Shown here: positions 1 through 12,099 of the stretch, in pieces
How the letters are laid out: each line of letters starts with the position of its first letter
Position numbering within the stretch: position 1 is the first letter of the stretch
Source: Gymnopilus junonius
Lineage: Eukaryota; Basidiomycota; Agaricomycetes; Agaricales; Galerinaceae
Assembly (NCBI GenBank): GCA_015501075.1
Contig: JADNYJ010000003.1
Location: forward strand, 310,001-374,000
Direction: 5' to 3'
Length of the DNA stretch: 64,000 nt
Made by a program: the position numbers and the translations under genes
Notes under the pieces: generated by a model
Seen by the model: only the letters and a program-made list of their open reading frames with translations
Told to the model about the DNA's origin: nothing
Database searches by the model: none

Positions 1-2899
1 TATGCGGGGCTGCGGTGTGCTGCTGCTCGTAGGGGACAGCAGAGACGCGAGCATTGGGTATCAAGAGTACGACCTGCGTTATTTCATGAGGATGACAATA
101 TATCCGAATGGAAGCACATGTTACATACCCCGTGCCATCCTCAGCGCTAGTCCACACATACGTAACTCTTTAATTGAACTCCACTTTTATCAACCTTACT
201 TTCTTCGACACCACGGAACCGCACTCCAGCTGCCCTTGCGCCTGTCCTGAGCGAGCCCTGCATCCCCTCCCCCGATATCTCCCAGACACACGAAAGCTGC
301 CTATCTGTGCAGATCCTCCTCGCACCTGATCCGGTCATCAATCTTCCCCCACAACCATCCAATGATATGTCTTCTCTGCCAAATTCCTTCGAGGTTCCCA
401 ATCAACACCCGATCGACAAAGAAGTTGGAAACCACACGTCACTCCACCAAAAACTCTGTCTATCTTTGACAATATTCCCATTACCTAAAAACCATCCTTT
501 GTTCTCCAGAACCATACCGTTAGCCTCTAGTCCGTTATGTCCTCAGGCAAGCTCGGCTTAGCGTCCCTGTTGGTCTGCACTCGACACTTCGCCTTACGTA
601 TAGCACCCGGCCTATGACAGTCTCTACGTATGCCAAGAGACATGGCAGCCGTTCCCATGGGCCCATCTCCCACAACTCGCTTTCTTTGGGAACTAGACCT
701 GATCGGATAGGATTTCCTCCTCGTTGTTTTTTGACATGTCGCCATTCGCGCTACATACTGAGAAAACATTCCGAGAGGTGACTTTATCGTATGTACGTGC
801 AAGTAACATCATTTTATTCCTCTGTTTCTGACACCAAGTTCGTACCGAGCTAACATATGTACTATTGTCTTACGGCGTTTTAATACAATTGAAAGGCTCG
901 ATTTCATCCCTTCACACCAGCAAACAAAAAAAAAAAACTGGACCCAACTCTCTCGCCCTCCTCCGGTTCTCATCTCGACATGCTCCTTTCTTCACATCAT
1001 TCGCAATCCTTCTTCTGCTGCCCAAGGCAAGGGCGAGGCGCATTATTCCCATCTCTCTGTTAGGAAAATGAACCCATAAAGAGGATGATCATCAAATAGG
1101 ACACGGTCGATTCCCTCTTCAATCACACCCTTCATCCGCGCCATTGGAACCACAGCATCTTGGCAGAGCAAAAACCTCCATGAATCGTGGCTAAAACGAG
1201 AGTCGAGAGTCGGAGGTGCAGCTTCCAACTCTCACAACTCGCTTTCTTTGGGAATATGGAATGTGGACTGATAATGATTTCCTCGGTGTTTTTGACGTCA
1301 CGGTTCACCGCCCTTTTTTCATATACACATTATCTCTGCCAGTGCGTAGGTATTAGATAATAAAGGTGCATCATCTAGTAGAGCTTATCCTTGGTTTCTT
1401 GACGAGGAGAAATTTCATGAGTTGTATTGTATCGTGGTTAAAACGAGAGTTTATCACATCCAAATGATCTCTGCTCGAGTAAGTAAAAGGGCCTCTTCTA
1501 TATTTCCTCAACCTCTCAGGTTCGTGCTGAGGTCCAAGGGATGTGGTGTGTTGTACTATCTCCCGATGATGGACCACTACAGTGGGAGACTCCATCCTAT
1601 CCCTTCCATGCCACTTGCAGTGTGCTCAACATCAAGATTTCTATATCCAAATTTCATTCAGAGTATTCGAGGTCTAGATCTACTGCAGTCAATAGTGCCA
1701 CTTGTTTGTAGAGCCTATGCAGGTCGTTAGGGCTTGCTGGTAATACCAGTTGTCATTACGTATGTGATTCGAATGCAGAATTTTGATAATGGAAGATCTG
1801 GACTGTCATAGTGTAGAAACCATGACTTCAACATAGTGAGGAGTGCATCCATGCCAAAAGAAATTTCGCCCATGGCAGGCATTCAAATTCATTTGAATTT
1901 CTGCCTGGATTTCTGCCTTGGGTAACTCCTAGGGTGAGTTGGTTGAAGATTGAATCAGACAGTGCAAAGGCATCGGGTAGGCACAGTTCGAGCACTTCAA
2001 TGGAAGGCAGCTTGCACAACAGGTTTACGACAATTCCTCAGTCAGACAATTATCATCTGCATGGCTGATTTCAAGGTTCGTCAGCTTGAAGGGATTCTGC
2101 TGGGCCATCTCCAGCAAAGCCTCCATCCAGAGACGGTTCCCTCCCCTGGTGCTCGAGATGGAATTCAAGTGCTGTCACAGCTAGCATCTTAGTCTTGTAG
2201 TTCTGGCATCAGGCCTGCTAAAGACAGCCAGATGAAAATTCCAGTCTAGAGTATGTCCAAAATTATTAGAAATATGCCCACATAAATGTCAAAATGGTAG
2301 CCTCGATGAATGCACAGGAAGTGTAAAACGCGTTCAGTTGGCATCAAGGACTAAGTAGTGTATGTAAGAAAATCAAGGCCAAATAGTTAAATAAGTCATT
2401 CAGAACCTACTTGAGCACAAATAATCAATTATATAGTTTTCTTCCATGAGGAGATTGCTGTTCGTTGTTCGCTCAAAGTTTCTGGTTTGCGTGGATGACT
2501 CGGAAAGGACAGACGCGTCTATTATCTAATGATCGCGTTAATTTTTCACGTGTACAAGGCAACGGGTCGCGTCTGTGATACAGTTACCAGTAACGCTCGC
2601 TTGATTTCAAATTTTCAGGCCTGCTCTCCCACTGGCATCCGTGCCCTGCCACTGCCCCCTGCAGCGACCACTCGGGCTGAAATTTGAAAGTGGAGCAACT
2701 TGAAGTTGGAGTAACACATCTTGTTCAGCTACAAGCCTCCAAGGGGTGCGCGAGGAAGTCCAAACAGTCACCGTTATCTTTCTATATTGTACGCTGTTAA
2801 CAAACTGTGAGTGTTTGACCCCTTAACTTTTAAGTTTGGTATCCTCTAGATCAACGACATGGATACCTTCACTTTTCTTTTTAGTTTCTGTGACGTTTA
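1..2899. other. Gene-free stretch upstream of the F-box gene
   Basis: All open frames here are under about 105 codons, begin without convincing context, and show no family resemblance. Their codon patterns do not look like the clear genes downstream. A degenerate direct repeat lies at 671-692 and 1233-1254 (listed separately). The last ~700 bases presumably hold the promoter of the F-box gene. I see no gene that I can support. Confidence 0.6.
671..1254. repeat. Pair of degenerate direct repeats
   Basis: A 22-base word (CACAACTCGCTTTCTTTGGG plus AA) occurs exactly at 671-692 and again at 1233-1254. Weaker similarity continues about 60 bases downstream of each copy (GATTTCCTC...TGTTTTTGAC). 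A second word, TCGTGG(C/T)TAAAACGAGAGT, occurs near 1188 and 1432. The pattern suggests decayed copies of a short dispersed element or an old local duplication. I see no terminal inverted repeat or target-site duplication. Confidence 0.5.
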
Positions 2900-4408
2900 A
2901 TGTACGGCGGAGAAGACATCAAGTCAGCGTATCTGCTGAAAAGGCAAATTGTAGAGGAGGAAGTCGCATTGCATGAAAAAAAGGTTGCTGCACTGGAGAA
3001 TGGCCTCAAGGATCTTCAGGCTCAACGTCGTGGGCTGGACGAGAAGCTCAACAGCATTCTTCCTGTATCCCAACTTCCTCTCGAAGTCCTGACTGACATC
3101 TTTTTCTTGGTGTGCGACTACCGCAAAGACTTCGGCCTTCCGGGCCCATATCGCATTGGGCGAATATGTCGATCATGGAGACAAATTGTTCAAGCAACCC
3201 CTCGCTTATGGACCTATATTTACCTACCGATATCAAAGGCTCGTCAAGCTGTTCAAAAAGTTTTGCTCCAAGAGTGGATCGAACGTACTGGCAACTGTCC
3301 ACTACATGTCGTACTCACCCGGAGCCTCGATGATTTGTTTTCGTTCGACACATGGGATCCGCCAAAGGAACTATTCAGCGCTCTTGTAGCAACATGTCAT
3401 CGATGGACAGAGCTCGACATCATTGTATTTCCAGGCCTTCTCCAAATGTTGGCAGAAAAACTTGATGTTCAACCACTCCAGATGACGTCTCTTACCCTCT
3501 CCGCGATGGGATGTGATACGCCTGATTGGACATTCAAATTGACACACCAACTGCACACACTCCATCTCCAAACCGGTTTGAGAAAACGGAATATCGAGCT
3601 TTGCTGGAATTCTCTGCAGGTCTTATCTGCGGGTCTCAACGTCAATGATTGTTTGGCTATTTTAGAACATTGCAGTGGGCTTATCCAGTGTACATTGGAA
3701 ATAAAACGTGACAAAGAACTAGTGCAGCACCCGTCGGAAAAACGCTTCATCTCGCAGCTCAGATCCATGTCGTTAACGGGGTCAACCAAATTGATTGGGG
3801 TGGTACTGTTGTACCTGGAGGCTCCCCTTTTGAGGGATCTCTGTCTCCTGCTGTTCCCACACGATTATGAAGATGATGAAGATGAAGATGTATTCTGGAT
3901 CGAAAGCTTGCTTGAAATGGTCGAGTGCTCTTCTTTTCCGTTAATAAAGCTGAGCGTCAAGCAAAGCAAGGCCGTAGGTGTCAAGGAATATCTTATCGCT
4001 GCCATGTTGGCCAACTTGCAGTCCGTACAGGAACTCAACTTAGAGTTTCAGCATACTGTCATCTCCGATATGGTTATTAAGCAGCTTGACATCAGCGCGT
4101 CGTCCGTCGAAGAGCGAAAAAAATGCCTTCCATATCTCAAGTCTTTTATATACATTGGTGGCATTGAATTTAGGCCAGACACTATGATAGCGATGCTGAA
4201 GTCGCGGGGTGCTTGTACAGGTTATGGCCATTCCTTGGAACTTGAGCCAACTGTGAAAAGGGACACCAGATTTGTGGTTGACATCACATATACCAACGAC
4301 GAGTGGTTCCGCGACAAGAATCCTAATGTTTGGCATGCTTTCTACAAGGAAGTGGGGTTGTTATTGCCGGACGTAGAACTGAATCTTACTTTGGATCATA
4401 AGGCTTAG
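2900..4408 (+). CDS. F-box / leucine-rich-repeat-like protein
   Basis: Intronless 502-codon gene. Residues ~5-50 form a charged, probably coiled-coil segment (VALHEKKVAALENGLKDLQA). An F-box-like motif follows at ~54-100 (LPLEVLTDIFFLV, then RICRSWRQIVQATPRLWTYI). The remainder is a long leucine-rich region resembling the irregular repeats of agaricomycete F-box proteins, with an acidic run (DYEDDEDEDV) near residue 325. In this family the F-box binds Skp1 in an SCF ubiquitin ligase and the C-terminal repeats are thought to hold the substrate; the substrate here cannot be inferred. The ATG at 2900 sits just ahead of the coiled coil and no better upstream start is visible. Such genes are highly expanded in mushrooms, so orthology cannot be assigned. 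Confidence 0.88.
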   Translation: MYGGEDIKSAYLLKRQIVEEEVALHEKKVAALENGLKDLQAQRRGLDEKLNSILPVSQLPLEVLTDIFFLVCDYRKDFGLPGPYRIGRICRSWRQIVQATPRLWTYIYLPISKARQAVQKVLLQEWIERTGNCPLHVVLTRSLDDLFSFDTWDPPKELFSALVATCHRWTELDIIVFPGLLQMLAEKLDVQPLQMTSLTLSAMGCDTPDWTFKLTHQLHTLHLQTGLRKRNIELCWNSLQVLSAGLNVNDCLAILEHCSGLIQCTLEIKRDKELVQHPSEKRFISQLRSMSLTGSTKLIGVVLLYLEAPLLRDLCLLLFPHDYEDDEDEDVFWIESLLEMVECSSFPLIKLSVKQSKAVGVKEYLIAAMLANLQSVQELNLEFQHTVISDMVIKQLDISASSVEERKKCLPYLKSFIYIGGIEFRPDTMIAMLKSRGACTGYGHSLELEPTVKRDTRFVVDITYTNDEWFRDKNPNVWHAFYKEVGLLLPDVELNLTLDHKA

Positions 4409-4763
4409 TTCGTTGTGCCAGTGAGAAGGAATCCATATATACGTTCTCAAATCGACGATTCAGACAAGTCTGTCTCTCAAGTGTGCTACACTTCATTGAT
4501 GGCATCCTTAATTTGACACTTTAATGTTGTCGTCTATAAAGATCAGGCGCCAGTCGAAAGTAGTTCCATTGAATAAAATACAATGACACATATACATTTA
4601 AAGTTACATATCAGTCCATCCTCCGTAATGGTCGAAATACAATCTCCCAAAATAATCTTGATATACTGTTGCTATGAACTTGACTTAAATTGATCTTTGA
4701 AATCTCCGAACTCCCACTTATAGCAGTCCTGCAATGAGATATTAACAATGGAGCTTAACATTG
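4409..4763. other. Intergenic space between convergent genes
   Basis: 355 bases between the stops of the F-box gene (plus) and the ATG15-like gene (minus). It is AT-rich, presumably carries both 3' untranslated regions, and holds no other gene that I can see. Confidence 0.6.
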
Positions 4764-6393
4764 TTACAATGCAAAGCAACATACCACACAATCCTCTTCG
4801 ATGATGACTTTGGGGACTTTCCTCTTTCCTTTATGCTTCTTCTCACCCTTATCGCCTTCGTCTTTGCCTGTACCCTTGCCCTTCCGCTTTCTATGCCATC
4901 CAAGAAGTTCCTCATCCTCGTCTTTTTCATCCTCCTCGTCCCAATCGATTTCGCCTTCTAAGACCTTGGTCACCACCTCCTTGATAGGGTGTTTCCTAAC
5001 ATCCACGCTCCACCCCAACTTATTCACGGTATCAAACACGATGCTTTGTCCGAGATGACAGCGTGTCTCCAGTGCATACCCAGCTTGTGCACAAGGCGAG
5101 CCAAATCCTGTGCAAGTTCCCTGCGGTATTGGGTCAGCATTGTGATATACGTGAGTTGTCGCAATGTTAGGCCTCGAAGAAGGCAGCGACGGAGGAGGCG
5201 ACGGAACAGGAATAGAAGCTTCCGGATCTGGTTTCTTCGGCGGGAAAGGGAACCTGATGTATGGTAAACGGAATCTGAATTGAGAGATAAGATCGAATGT
5301 GGAGGTCCTGATAGGTACTGGCAATGGAGGAGAATCGTGAGGAGGTAAAGGAAGGTGTAACCGAGAGGCTGCAAGGCGTTCTCCAGGGGCTTCAAATGCG
5401 ACTGCTGGAAGACCATATGTAGCGCCCAATAGGCTTGCAAGGGATCCTCCCAAGGAATGGCCAACTAGCCACACATTAAAGCCTGGGTAAATCTTCAAGA
5501 GATCGTCTATAAGCTTCTACAGCCATTGCAAATCGTTAGATCCACAAAAATGATGAGCAAAGTTGTCCTTACAACACCGACTGAATAGAATAAACTGTCT
5601 TGAATAAGGGCGTCGGTGAGACACTGATTGTCGCATTTATAACCGCCTGAGTAGCAATCGCACACTGTCCTGAATACCCAGGAGAAGTCGACCCGCGCAC
5701 AACAACAAGAAAATAATCTAAGCCGATATAACGATAAGCTGTAGCTCTGGAATGCCTTTAACGAAAGTGTACACACAAGTTGTCATTGAATTTATCTAGC
5801 TTCGAAGTGGGTCCTTGGAGGGTTGTCCCTTTGATAGAGAGAATGATAGTTGAATTATCCAATGATTGAAATACATGTCCTCTAAAACCTTCTCCTTCTT
5901 CCCAGCCAAACGGGAAGCTCTGCAAATGTCAAACGAGTCAGAAGTAGAAGCAGCAATGACTGGGGTCAAAAGCTACCATATTCCAAGCCTGATCGACATC
6001 ATACCAATTGTTCTGGCCTGGCAGAGCATATGCATTGCCCGACATACGTGCCAACTGGGCCAACGTATGTAAGTCTTCGACATCAGGGCCGTCGACTTCT
6101 ACCGCGTCCCAAATGACTTGCTCGAGTTCACTTTCGGCATGCTGTAAAGACCGCAAACGGGTGCGATGCAGGACTTCAAGAGAGCGAGGCCGGTAAACCG
6201 TCGTAGGGTAGGATTTAACTCTAAGAGTTGACGATAATGGGTAAGTAGGAGAGGGTGTAAATCCAGTTCCAATGTCAAGGTTCACCGGATCTTGAACGCC
6301 GAGTTGCAGGTGGGAGGCGAAAGCGAGATGATCTTGACCGAAACTCTGTGGTGGTAATAATAGGAACGTCAGCAGGAGCGTTGTCGAAAGCAT
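4764..6393 (-). CDS. ATG15: Autophagic-body lipase ATG15
   Basis: Multi-exon class-3 lipase. Family members degrade the membranes of autophagic bodies and multivesicular vesicles in the vacuole, entering as a type II membrane protein. The first exon (6393 down to ~5976) starts with a hydrophobic anchor ([19 protein letters not shown]). Later exons carry IILSIKGTT, a Cys-rich stretch ([15 protein letters not shown]), the nucleophile elbow [17 protein letters not shown] (Ser in GHSLG), [17 protein letters not shown] and the ATG15 signature [13 protein letters not shown]. The last exon ends with a Lys/Glu/Asp-rich tail (to 4764). Introns lie near 5975-5918, 5785 and 5570. The Pro-rich insert after the elbow ([10 protein letters not shown] region) is long and the charged tail is probably variable. 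Catalytic Asp and His are likely in the HNADPIPQ region and beyond but were not individually proved. Confidence 0.93.
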
Positions 6394-6664
6394 AGCGCAA
6401 AGAGAGACATCTGGGTTGATATGTAGAGCAGGAAGGAGGTAGAAAGCCAGAATGATCGGGTTGCGGTCATCCGATCATCTAGCTTATTGACCGCAGCCCA
6501 TTTGTGCTTCATTTGCGCACGACCTTGACCTCTCAACTCTAATGGATTGCATTAATTCCATGACTAAGGGGTGTTGCTACTTTGGAAGGCACCCAGGACG
6601 GCAGACATCGGCTTGCTCGCACCTTTTATCGATTTCTATCAGCTTCTCTCTTCCCCTGACGTAG

Positions 6665-9600
6665 ATGGAGTTGACCACAGGGCGGGTTTCATCTCTGCCT
6701 CCCTTGCTTTACGAAGAGCCGTACTCTTCTTTGCATCTGACACCGTCTTCAACGATAGAGGAGAACGAAGAACAGGTCTGGCAGGACTTGTCACGGTTCT
6801 ACGCAGAAAATGAACAAACGATTGAACGAGCTATCACCTTCAATGTCGCTGCTGGTTCCAAGGACGCAGATCCATCTGAATTAAATATCGCAATTGATAC
6901 CTTTGTAGAAACTACGAAGGTCATACTTGATGGTCTGGTGATGCTTGGGAACATCCATCCCATTCTAGGCGGTAAGTCTTTCACTTCGCTGTTGTCTGTA
7001 GCTAAATTGACTGTCATTCACTGGGCAATTTATAGTGGCCATATTCGCATTTCACTCCGTCATTAGCTTGGATCTCAGTAGACGGGATAATAACAAGAAG
7101 GTCATCGCCGTAAAGTTGCAAATGCAAAATATGATGTGCACCATGTTCCAGTGCGTATGGCCTTTATGATACCCTAAGGACGAATCAAGAAACAACATCT
7201 TCAAATAGACTTCGAAGACTCAAGCACGTCCATGTCCAAGGAGAAGAAAAGTTACAACAAAGAGCGCAATTACAACGCTTGATCAAGGTCATCGCAGAGG
7301 ATATCACGGCATGCGGAAGCGATTTGAACTACTATATGGACCGCAAATTCATCGGTGAGCCAGATATTCTCAAAACTTAGCTTTTAGTACTAACGAGAAC
7401 TGACAAACTAGCAAAATTAATCAATGCAAAGATATACGAACACCGGTTTGCTGGTCACATCGATGCTTTCGTTCAGCGGCGTTCAGAACTTCAAAGTATG
7501 ATTACTTCTTACACATCAGCTGGAGTCGACTTCGCAAATATGTCCCTCATCGCTGTCGGTCACAAGCTCAGCGCAATGGACAGCAAACTCGACACCATTT
7601 TCCGTGCTCTTGATACTCCTCGCGAAAAGGATGCTCTCAAATTTATTGAAGACAATGGAGGAGCTGAAAAGTGCATCATCAAAGAGGAACTCCTTCAGAG
7701 ACTGTTAGTAAGAGTCGGTGAAGTTTCTCAGACAGCGAAGAACACTGCCATTCAGCGAGAAGAGCTGACTGAACTGCGCCAAACATTGATTGTGGAACTC
7801 AGCGATAATGTAGAACAGGCCTTGGCAAAGAACCAAGCACGATTTGAAAAACTGCTTGCTGTTCAGAATATCAATCTTGAGCGCATTTCTGGTCGGATTG
7901 AGGAACAGGGTGTCAAGATGCAAGGCCACGACATGAAACTTGACAAGCTTGTCAGCACCTCCCTCCTAATACTTGAAGAGGGAAGATTGGTCAAAAAGGC
8001 AATTGTTCCAAGTTCAACAATAAAATTGAAAGATCCAGTAAGCTTTTGAGCCGCTTCTATCTCAAATTTTCTTCATTGTGGCTACAGGAGTTACAACAGA
8101 TTTGGGATCGAATGGTAATAAGAACAGGTTATCCAACGCTGCATATTGTTGTAATTTCTTTCTCTTCCAGGGCTTGAAAAGGAGCGTCAAAGCAACAACC
8201 TTTGTACTGACTTTCCGAGATCATATTCTCAATGATCGTTCCACGACCAATACGCCGTATGTACCGCCCTTGTCTCCCCTCCATCCTGAATCATCCCCGT
8301 TTTTATTATCAACCGATGATGTTTCCACTGGGGAGAAACCATTAGCCAACATGGGTACAGGAAAAGACGCAGATATATGGTTACTCAAGTATATCGACGT
8401 CACTCATGTCCGTCCCATAGTTGAAGCCATAGACGAAGATGGGTCCGGTTTCATTAGCGTCAAGGAGGCCAATAAGTTTGCAATATCAAGGCCAACTGGA
8501 TGGAGGTAAAATTTTCCGCAGACATTCCCACATTGACTGAGATGGCCATCAATAGTTTGCTTCGCTGGATGGCTTACTGGGCAGCAGGTCGTTTTATTGT
8601 GAATCTGGTCATCTCTACTTATACTCACCGAATTTTTAGGATGGCATTTCAATATCACCAATTATCGCAATAAGATCTATTCGCTCATACATCATATGTA
8701 TGAGGCGCTCGACTCCGTGCTCCCCGTCAACAGATACTTTACTAATCAATACTTCGATCACACGATTATCTTTCATTATGTGGAAGGCATGCTTAAAGCC
8801 ACGAATCCTCTTCCAGAGGATTCCCCGAAGGACTCGAAGCTACTAGAACTCGTAAAGGAAATGACTGATTTAACTGAACGGAGAATATCTACAAATCTAA
8901 AGGGTGTATCTTTTATCATAAAATCTCCCTCAGATGTTGCGCTTATTGTGGGCTCTGGAAGGGTGGAAACGGCGAGTATATCATTTGTTGGAAATTTCAA
9001 AAGCTTTTCTAAGACTGTCTACAATTACAGTGGATCTTCCCATTGCTGTACCTTTTACTAAGTCGGCATTTGGAAATCATAAGGCTCGCTCAACACGTCG
9101 TGCTTGATCCCAATGAAATGACGACACATACAGAATCTCTTTCGTCGATATTTTCAGTCTTCAATGAACGGGTGAAACGCCTTGAAGGTCTGTTATATTC
9201 TGGTGAGCCCTTTTCCCCATTGACCTTTTGCCTTGCAGCCATATTCCGTCAGATGTATCGCGACGTGGAAGCCCAGTTTAAAAGCTATGCATACGGCATG
9301 GTGAGTTTGACAACTCGTCGTTTGTTTTACCTCACCTTACTGAAAGTTTTACTAGTTTCTCGCTTCATACAAGGACTATGATATCAAGATGTCCGAGAAC
9401 ACGCTCCTGACACATGAAGTCAAAGAATCCGATATGACGACAAGTTTCACCGATACAGTTGATCGTTCCATTCTCACTCAAAGCACTTTACCTACGTTTG
9501 AGTATGAAGAAATCAACATCCCTTCCCTACCGCCTCTCGAGGGACGCAGCCAACATGCAATAGAAGGAACATGGGTTGGTGTGTGCACCGGGAAGGATGG

Positions 9601-11125
9601 GTCGAAACTGACACACAACGTTGGTTTCGAAGTTGTTCTTGGTCCCATTGTAGAAAACAAGTTGATTGGTAAAGGAAGAAACATCTCCGGCGCTGTAGAA
9701 TTCGACGGCCACATTGAGTCATCCGAAGTTTCTTCAAACCCTGTACCAATTTTCTTCAGGATATCGTGGGTAGGCCGCGACCAACAGGATGTATGGTGCA
9801 GCGGCGTATACGACCCAGAGTGCCAAAGCATACGGGGCGCATGGCTTTTTCAAGATATATCGACTTCTATTTCGTTCCCTTTTTGCAATACAGAATCCAG
9901 AAGTGACGCCGAAGATTTGGTCAACGATTCCAGCGTTGGACTTTTCTACATGACCAAGGGTTCATCAGACATTTTCCGATTTCAGTACCTCTTGGATGAC
10001 CCTGACATCAATCCGTCGTGGAGTCCATCGAGGAAGCGCTGGGCGTTCGCCACTCAAATCATCGTCTTTCAAATACAACGCCAAAGGAGTTCGTGGACTT
10101 TTTGGCGTGCTCGGATAGCTGAATGTAAAAGATTGGCTGAATTGTTTATGCGAACCTGGCTTGAAACACCTGATACCAGAGGGTACATTTCCGAGGGTGA
10201 AGTCGTAGAACGTCTGCGTCTATTTGGATATCTCCACCCGTCGATTTCCAACCTCACGATGGAGCTAGCATCCTATTATATGGCCCGATATGTATTCGCC
10301 ATGTACGTTGCATCTTCGATTTCACTGATGTTCATCGCCCTAATTGTTGCTGACAGAGGGAACGCAGTTTGTGATGTCTGCAGTCAATATATAATATTCA
10401 CCCGCTTTGTCTGCATAACATGTGTGGAAGAAATTTTCAACAACGAAGTCGACATGTGTGCTGAATGCATCGATTCAACGGAATTTACCAATGAAAATGA
10501 GTTCATACACCATCCGTCGCATACTCTTCTACGCTTTACTCGCCGTTTTCACTATTGCCAAAGAGTTGTCATAATCCCGCATGCAAGGTTGCTTTCCGCG
10601 AGAATCCAAGCATCTTTCAAGGCATCGGGTATGGCAGGTGCCAAAACCAGCCGCAGTACTTCTGATATTGGCAAGTCGGCCAAGGGAGACACAGACAATG
10701 TAGTCATGAGCCGACCCTCCTTAGTGGAGTTGATATGTGCTTGCTGTGGCAAGGATCTGACACTCCCATGCTGGGCTTGTGCGGCCTGTGGTGAGCATCT
10801 ATAATCGTAGTTGTTAATTGCTAGAACTTGACATCATTCATGCGCAGATCTGGATATTCTGATTTGCCTAGGATGCGAACGTGAAGGCAGACAAGTGCAA
10901 AATTGGGAGGCTTCATCAAAGCATTTGCGACACCATCCTCTGTTGAGAATTAGCCATACCGAAGAAGTGAAAACGAACGAACTCAAAACAACCAGGCTGG
11001 AAAAGAACCTTCAAACCACGATGGATACCGTCACAGGGCTTGAGCAGAAGGTCAATCTTCAATTCCAAGAGATGAAAACCCTGCTGGATCAAGTAGCGAG
11101 GTCTCCGAAAGGTGCCAATGACTAA
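6665..11125 (+). CDS. Large EF-hand and ZZ-finger protein with helical N-terminal domain
   Basis: About a dozen exons encoding roughly 1,100-1,200 residues. The first exons (6665-7500) give an all-helical segment (NIHPILGVAIFAFHSVISLD and QMQNMMCTMFQLRRLKHVHV after splicing) reminiscent of helical bundles at the N-termini of fungal STAND/NLR proteins. A coiled coil follows (7500-8040). Near 8390-8470 there is an EF-hand loop, DEDGSGFISVKE. Next come a helical region (8650-9380), a beta-rich segment (9500-9880) and two Cys-rich ZZ-like fingers: CDVC...CITC...CAEC near 10370-10470 and CACCGKDL...CWACAACG spliced to ICLGCE near 10735-10880. A C-terminal coiled coil ends at 11125. Agaricomycetes carry many paralogues of this EF-hand/ZZ type with no known function. 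ATG 6665 opens the helical exon; an upstream exon cannot be excluded. Several small-exon junctions are approximate. Confidence 0.75.
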
Positions 11126-11231
11126 GTGACAGGAGCTAGCAGAGACATTATTATCGTTCTTGTCGAAGTTACAGTAACATCGCGAATGCACTGGGTCGAT
11201 TATATCTAAATGTCTTTCCACTAAAGCATGG

Positions 11232-11739
11232 TTAGTCGTCATCCTTCAGGCCATATTCCTCGTGGATTTGCCGAATGGTTCTTCCCTTGATCGCTGCGAG
11301 CTATAATTTGAAGGATGAGATCAAGTCAACGTCATCTGGAAAAACTGGTCCGCAATTCTGCCATAAAATCCGTACCCTTCCAATCAAGATCTGCGGGTAT
11401 GCAAGTCAATTTTTTCAAAAAAAGAAAAAAGACAATGCGCAGTAGCGAGCTACTAACCTGGGTCGCGTCCTTGGCTTCGTTATACTTGTGCAATAAAGTG
11501 ATATGCCTCTGCACTATCTTTTCCGCCTCCACGCCCTCCCTATACATGGGTTTCGGTCAATATGAGACGCATATACGAAGGTTTTCAGGGAGACAACCCG
11601 AGCTTCGCCTGTAGCTTCTCGATTTCCTCCTCGAGTGCTTTCTTTCGTGCCTCTTGATTCTTAAAAAAAAGACAAGGCTAAATGCGCCGGAAACTATAAT
11701 CTCGAAGCAGCTAACCTTGGCTGAAAATGAAGCGTGCAT
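11232..11739 (-). CDS. SWI5: SWI5-like recombination mediator
   Basis: Four small exons assembled by eye. Exon 1 begins at ATG 11739 (MHASFSAK). Exon 2 carries NQEARKKALEEEIEKLQAKL. Exon 3 holds the conserved core EAEKIVQRHITLLHKYNEAK. Exon 4 plus a short final exon give ATQILIGRLAAIKGRTIRQI and end in GLKDDD at the stop 11232-11234. Introns are canonical: GTTAGC...TTTAAG, GTTGTC...TATAG, GTTAGT...CGCAG, GTACGG...TATAG. The product is about 83 residues, the usual size for Swi5. Family knowledge: Swi5 with Sfr1/Mei5 stimulates Rad51/Dmc1 strand exchange in the nucleus. No exon exceeds about 80 bases, so the gene is easily missed. It is convergent with the EF-hand/ZZ gene, leaving only 106 bases between stops. 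Confidence 0.88.
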
Positions 11740-12099
11740 GTAATGGAATAACTTAAGGGAGGGTGTGGTGATTTTTGTGGGTAGATAATGGGGAATGCTT
11801 ACCAAACCCGTCGATTGTCTCACTGGCACATAAACAACAATCGAGCAAATGTGGCGCATTCGACTTAGATTGGACAGACCGATGGGGACTCTTCCGTGAC
11901 ATCAACTCCGTCGTATTCATGCGCTGCTTCAAATTGAGGTAACAACAGGTCCAGTAACTACGTGGATATTACTCATGATAACGGTAATCAAGGAACAAGA
12001 GTATGCAAAAGTCCGTTTGGATATAATGATAAAAGTCAAATCCGTTGTATTAAAAAGAGTCCATCCAAGCTCAAAGAACGCGGCCAGCAACGCCCCATT

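Noticed and set aside
5024..5464. 146-codon minus-strand frame overlapping the lipase exon
   Set aside because: Shadow frame of the ATG15 catalytic exon; lacks any lipase motif.
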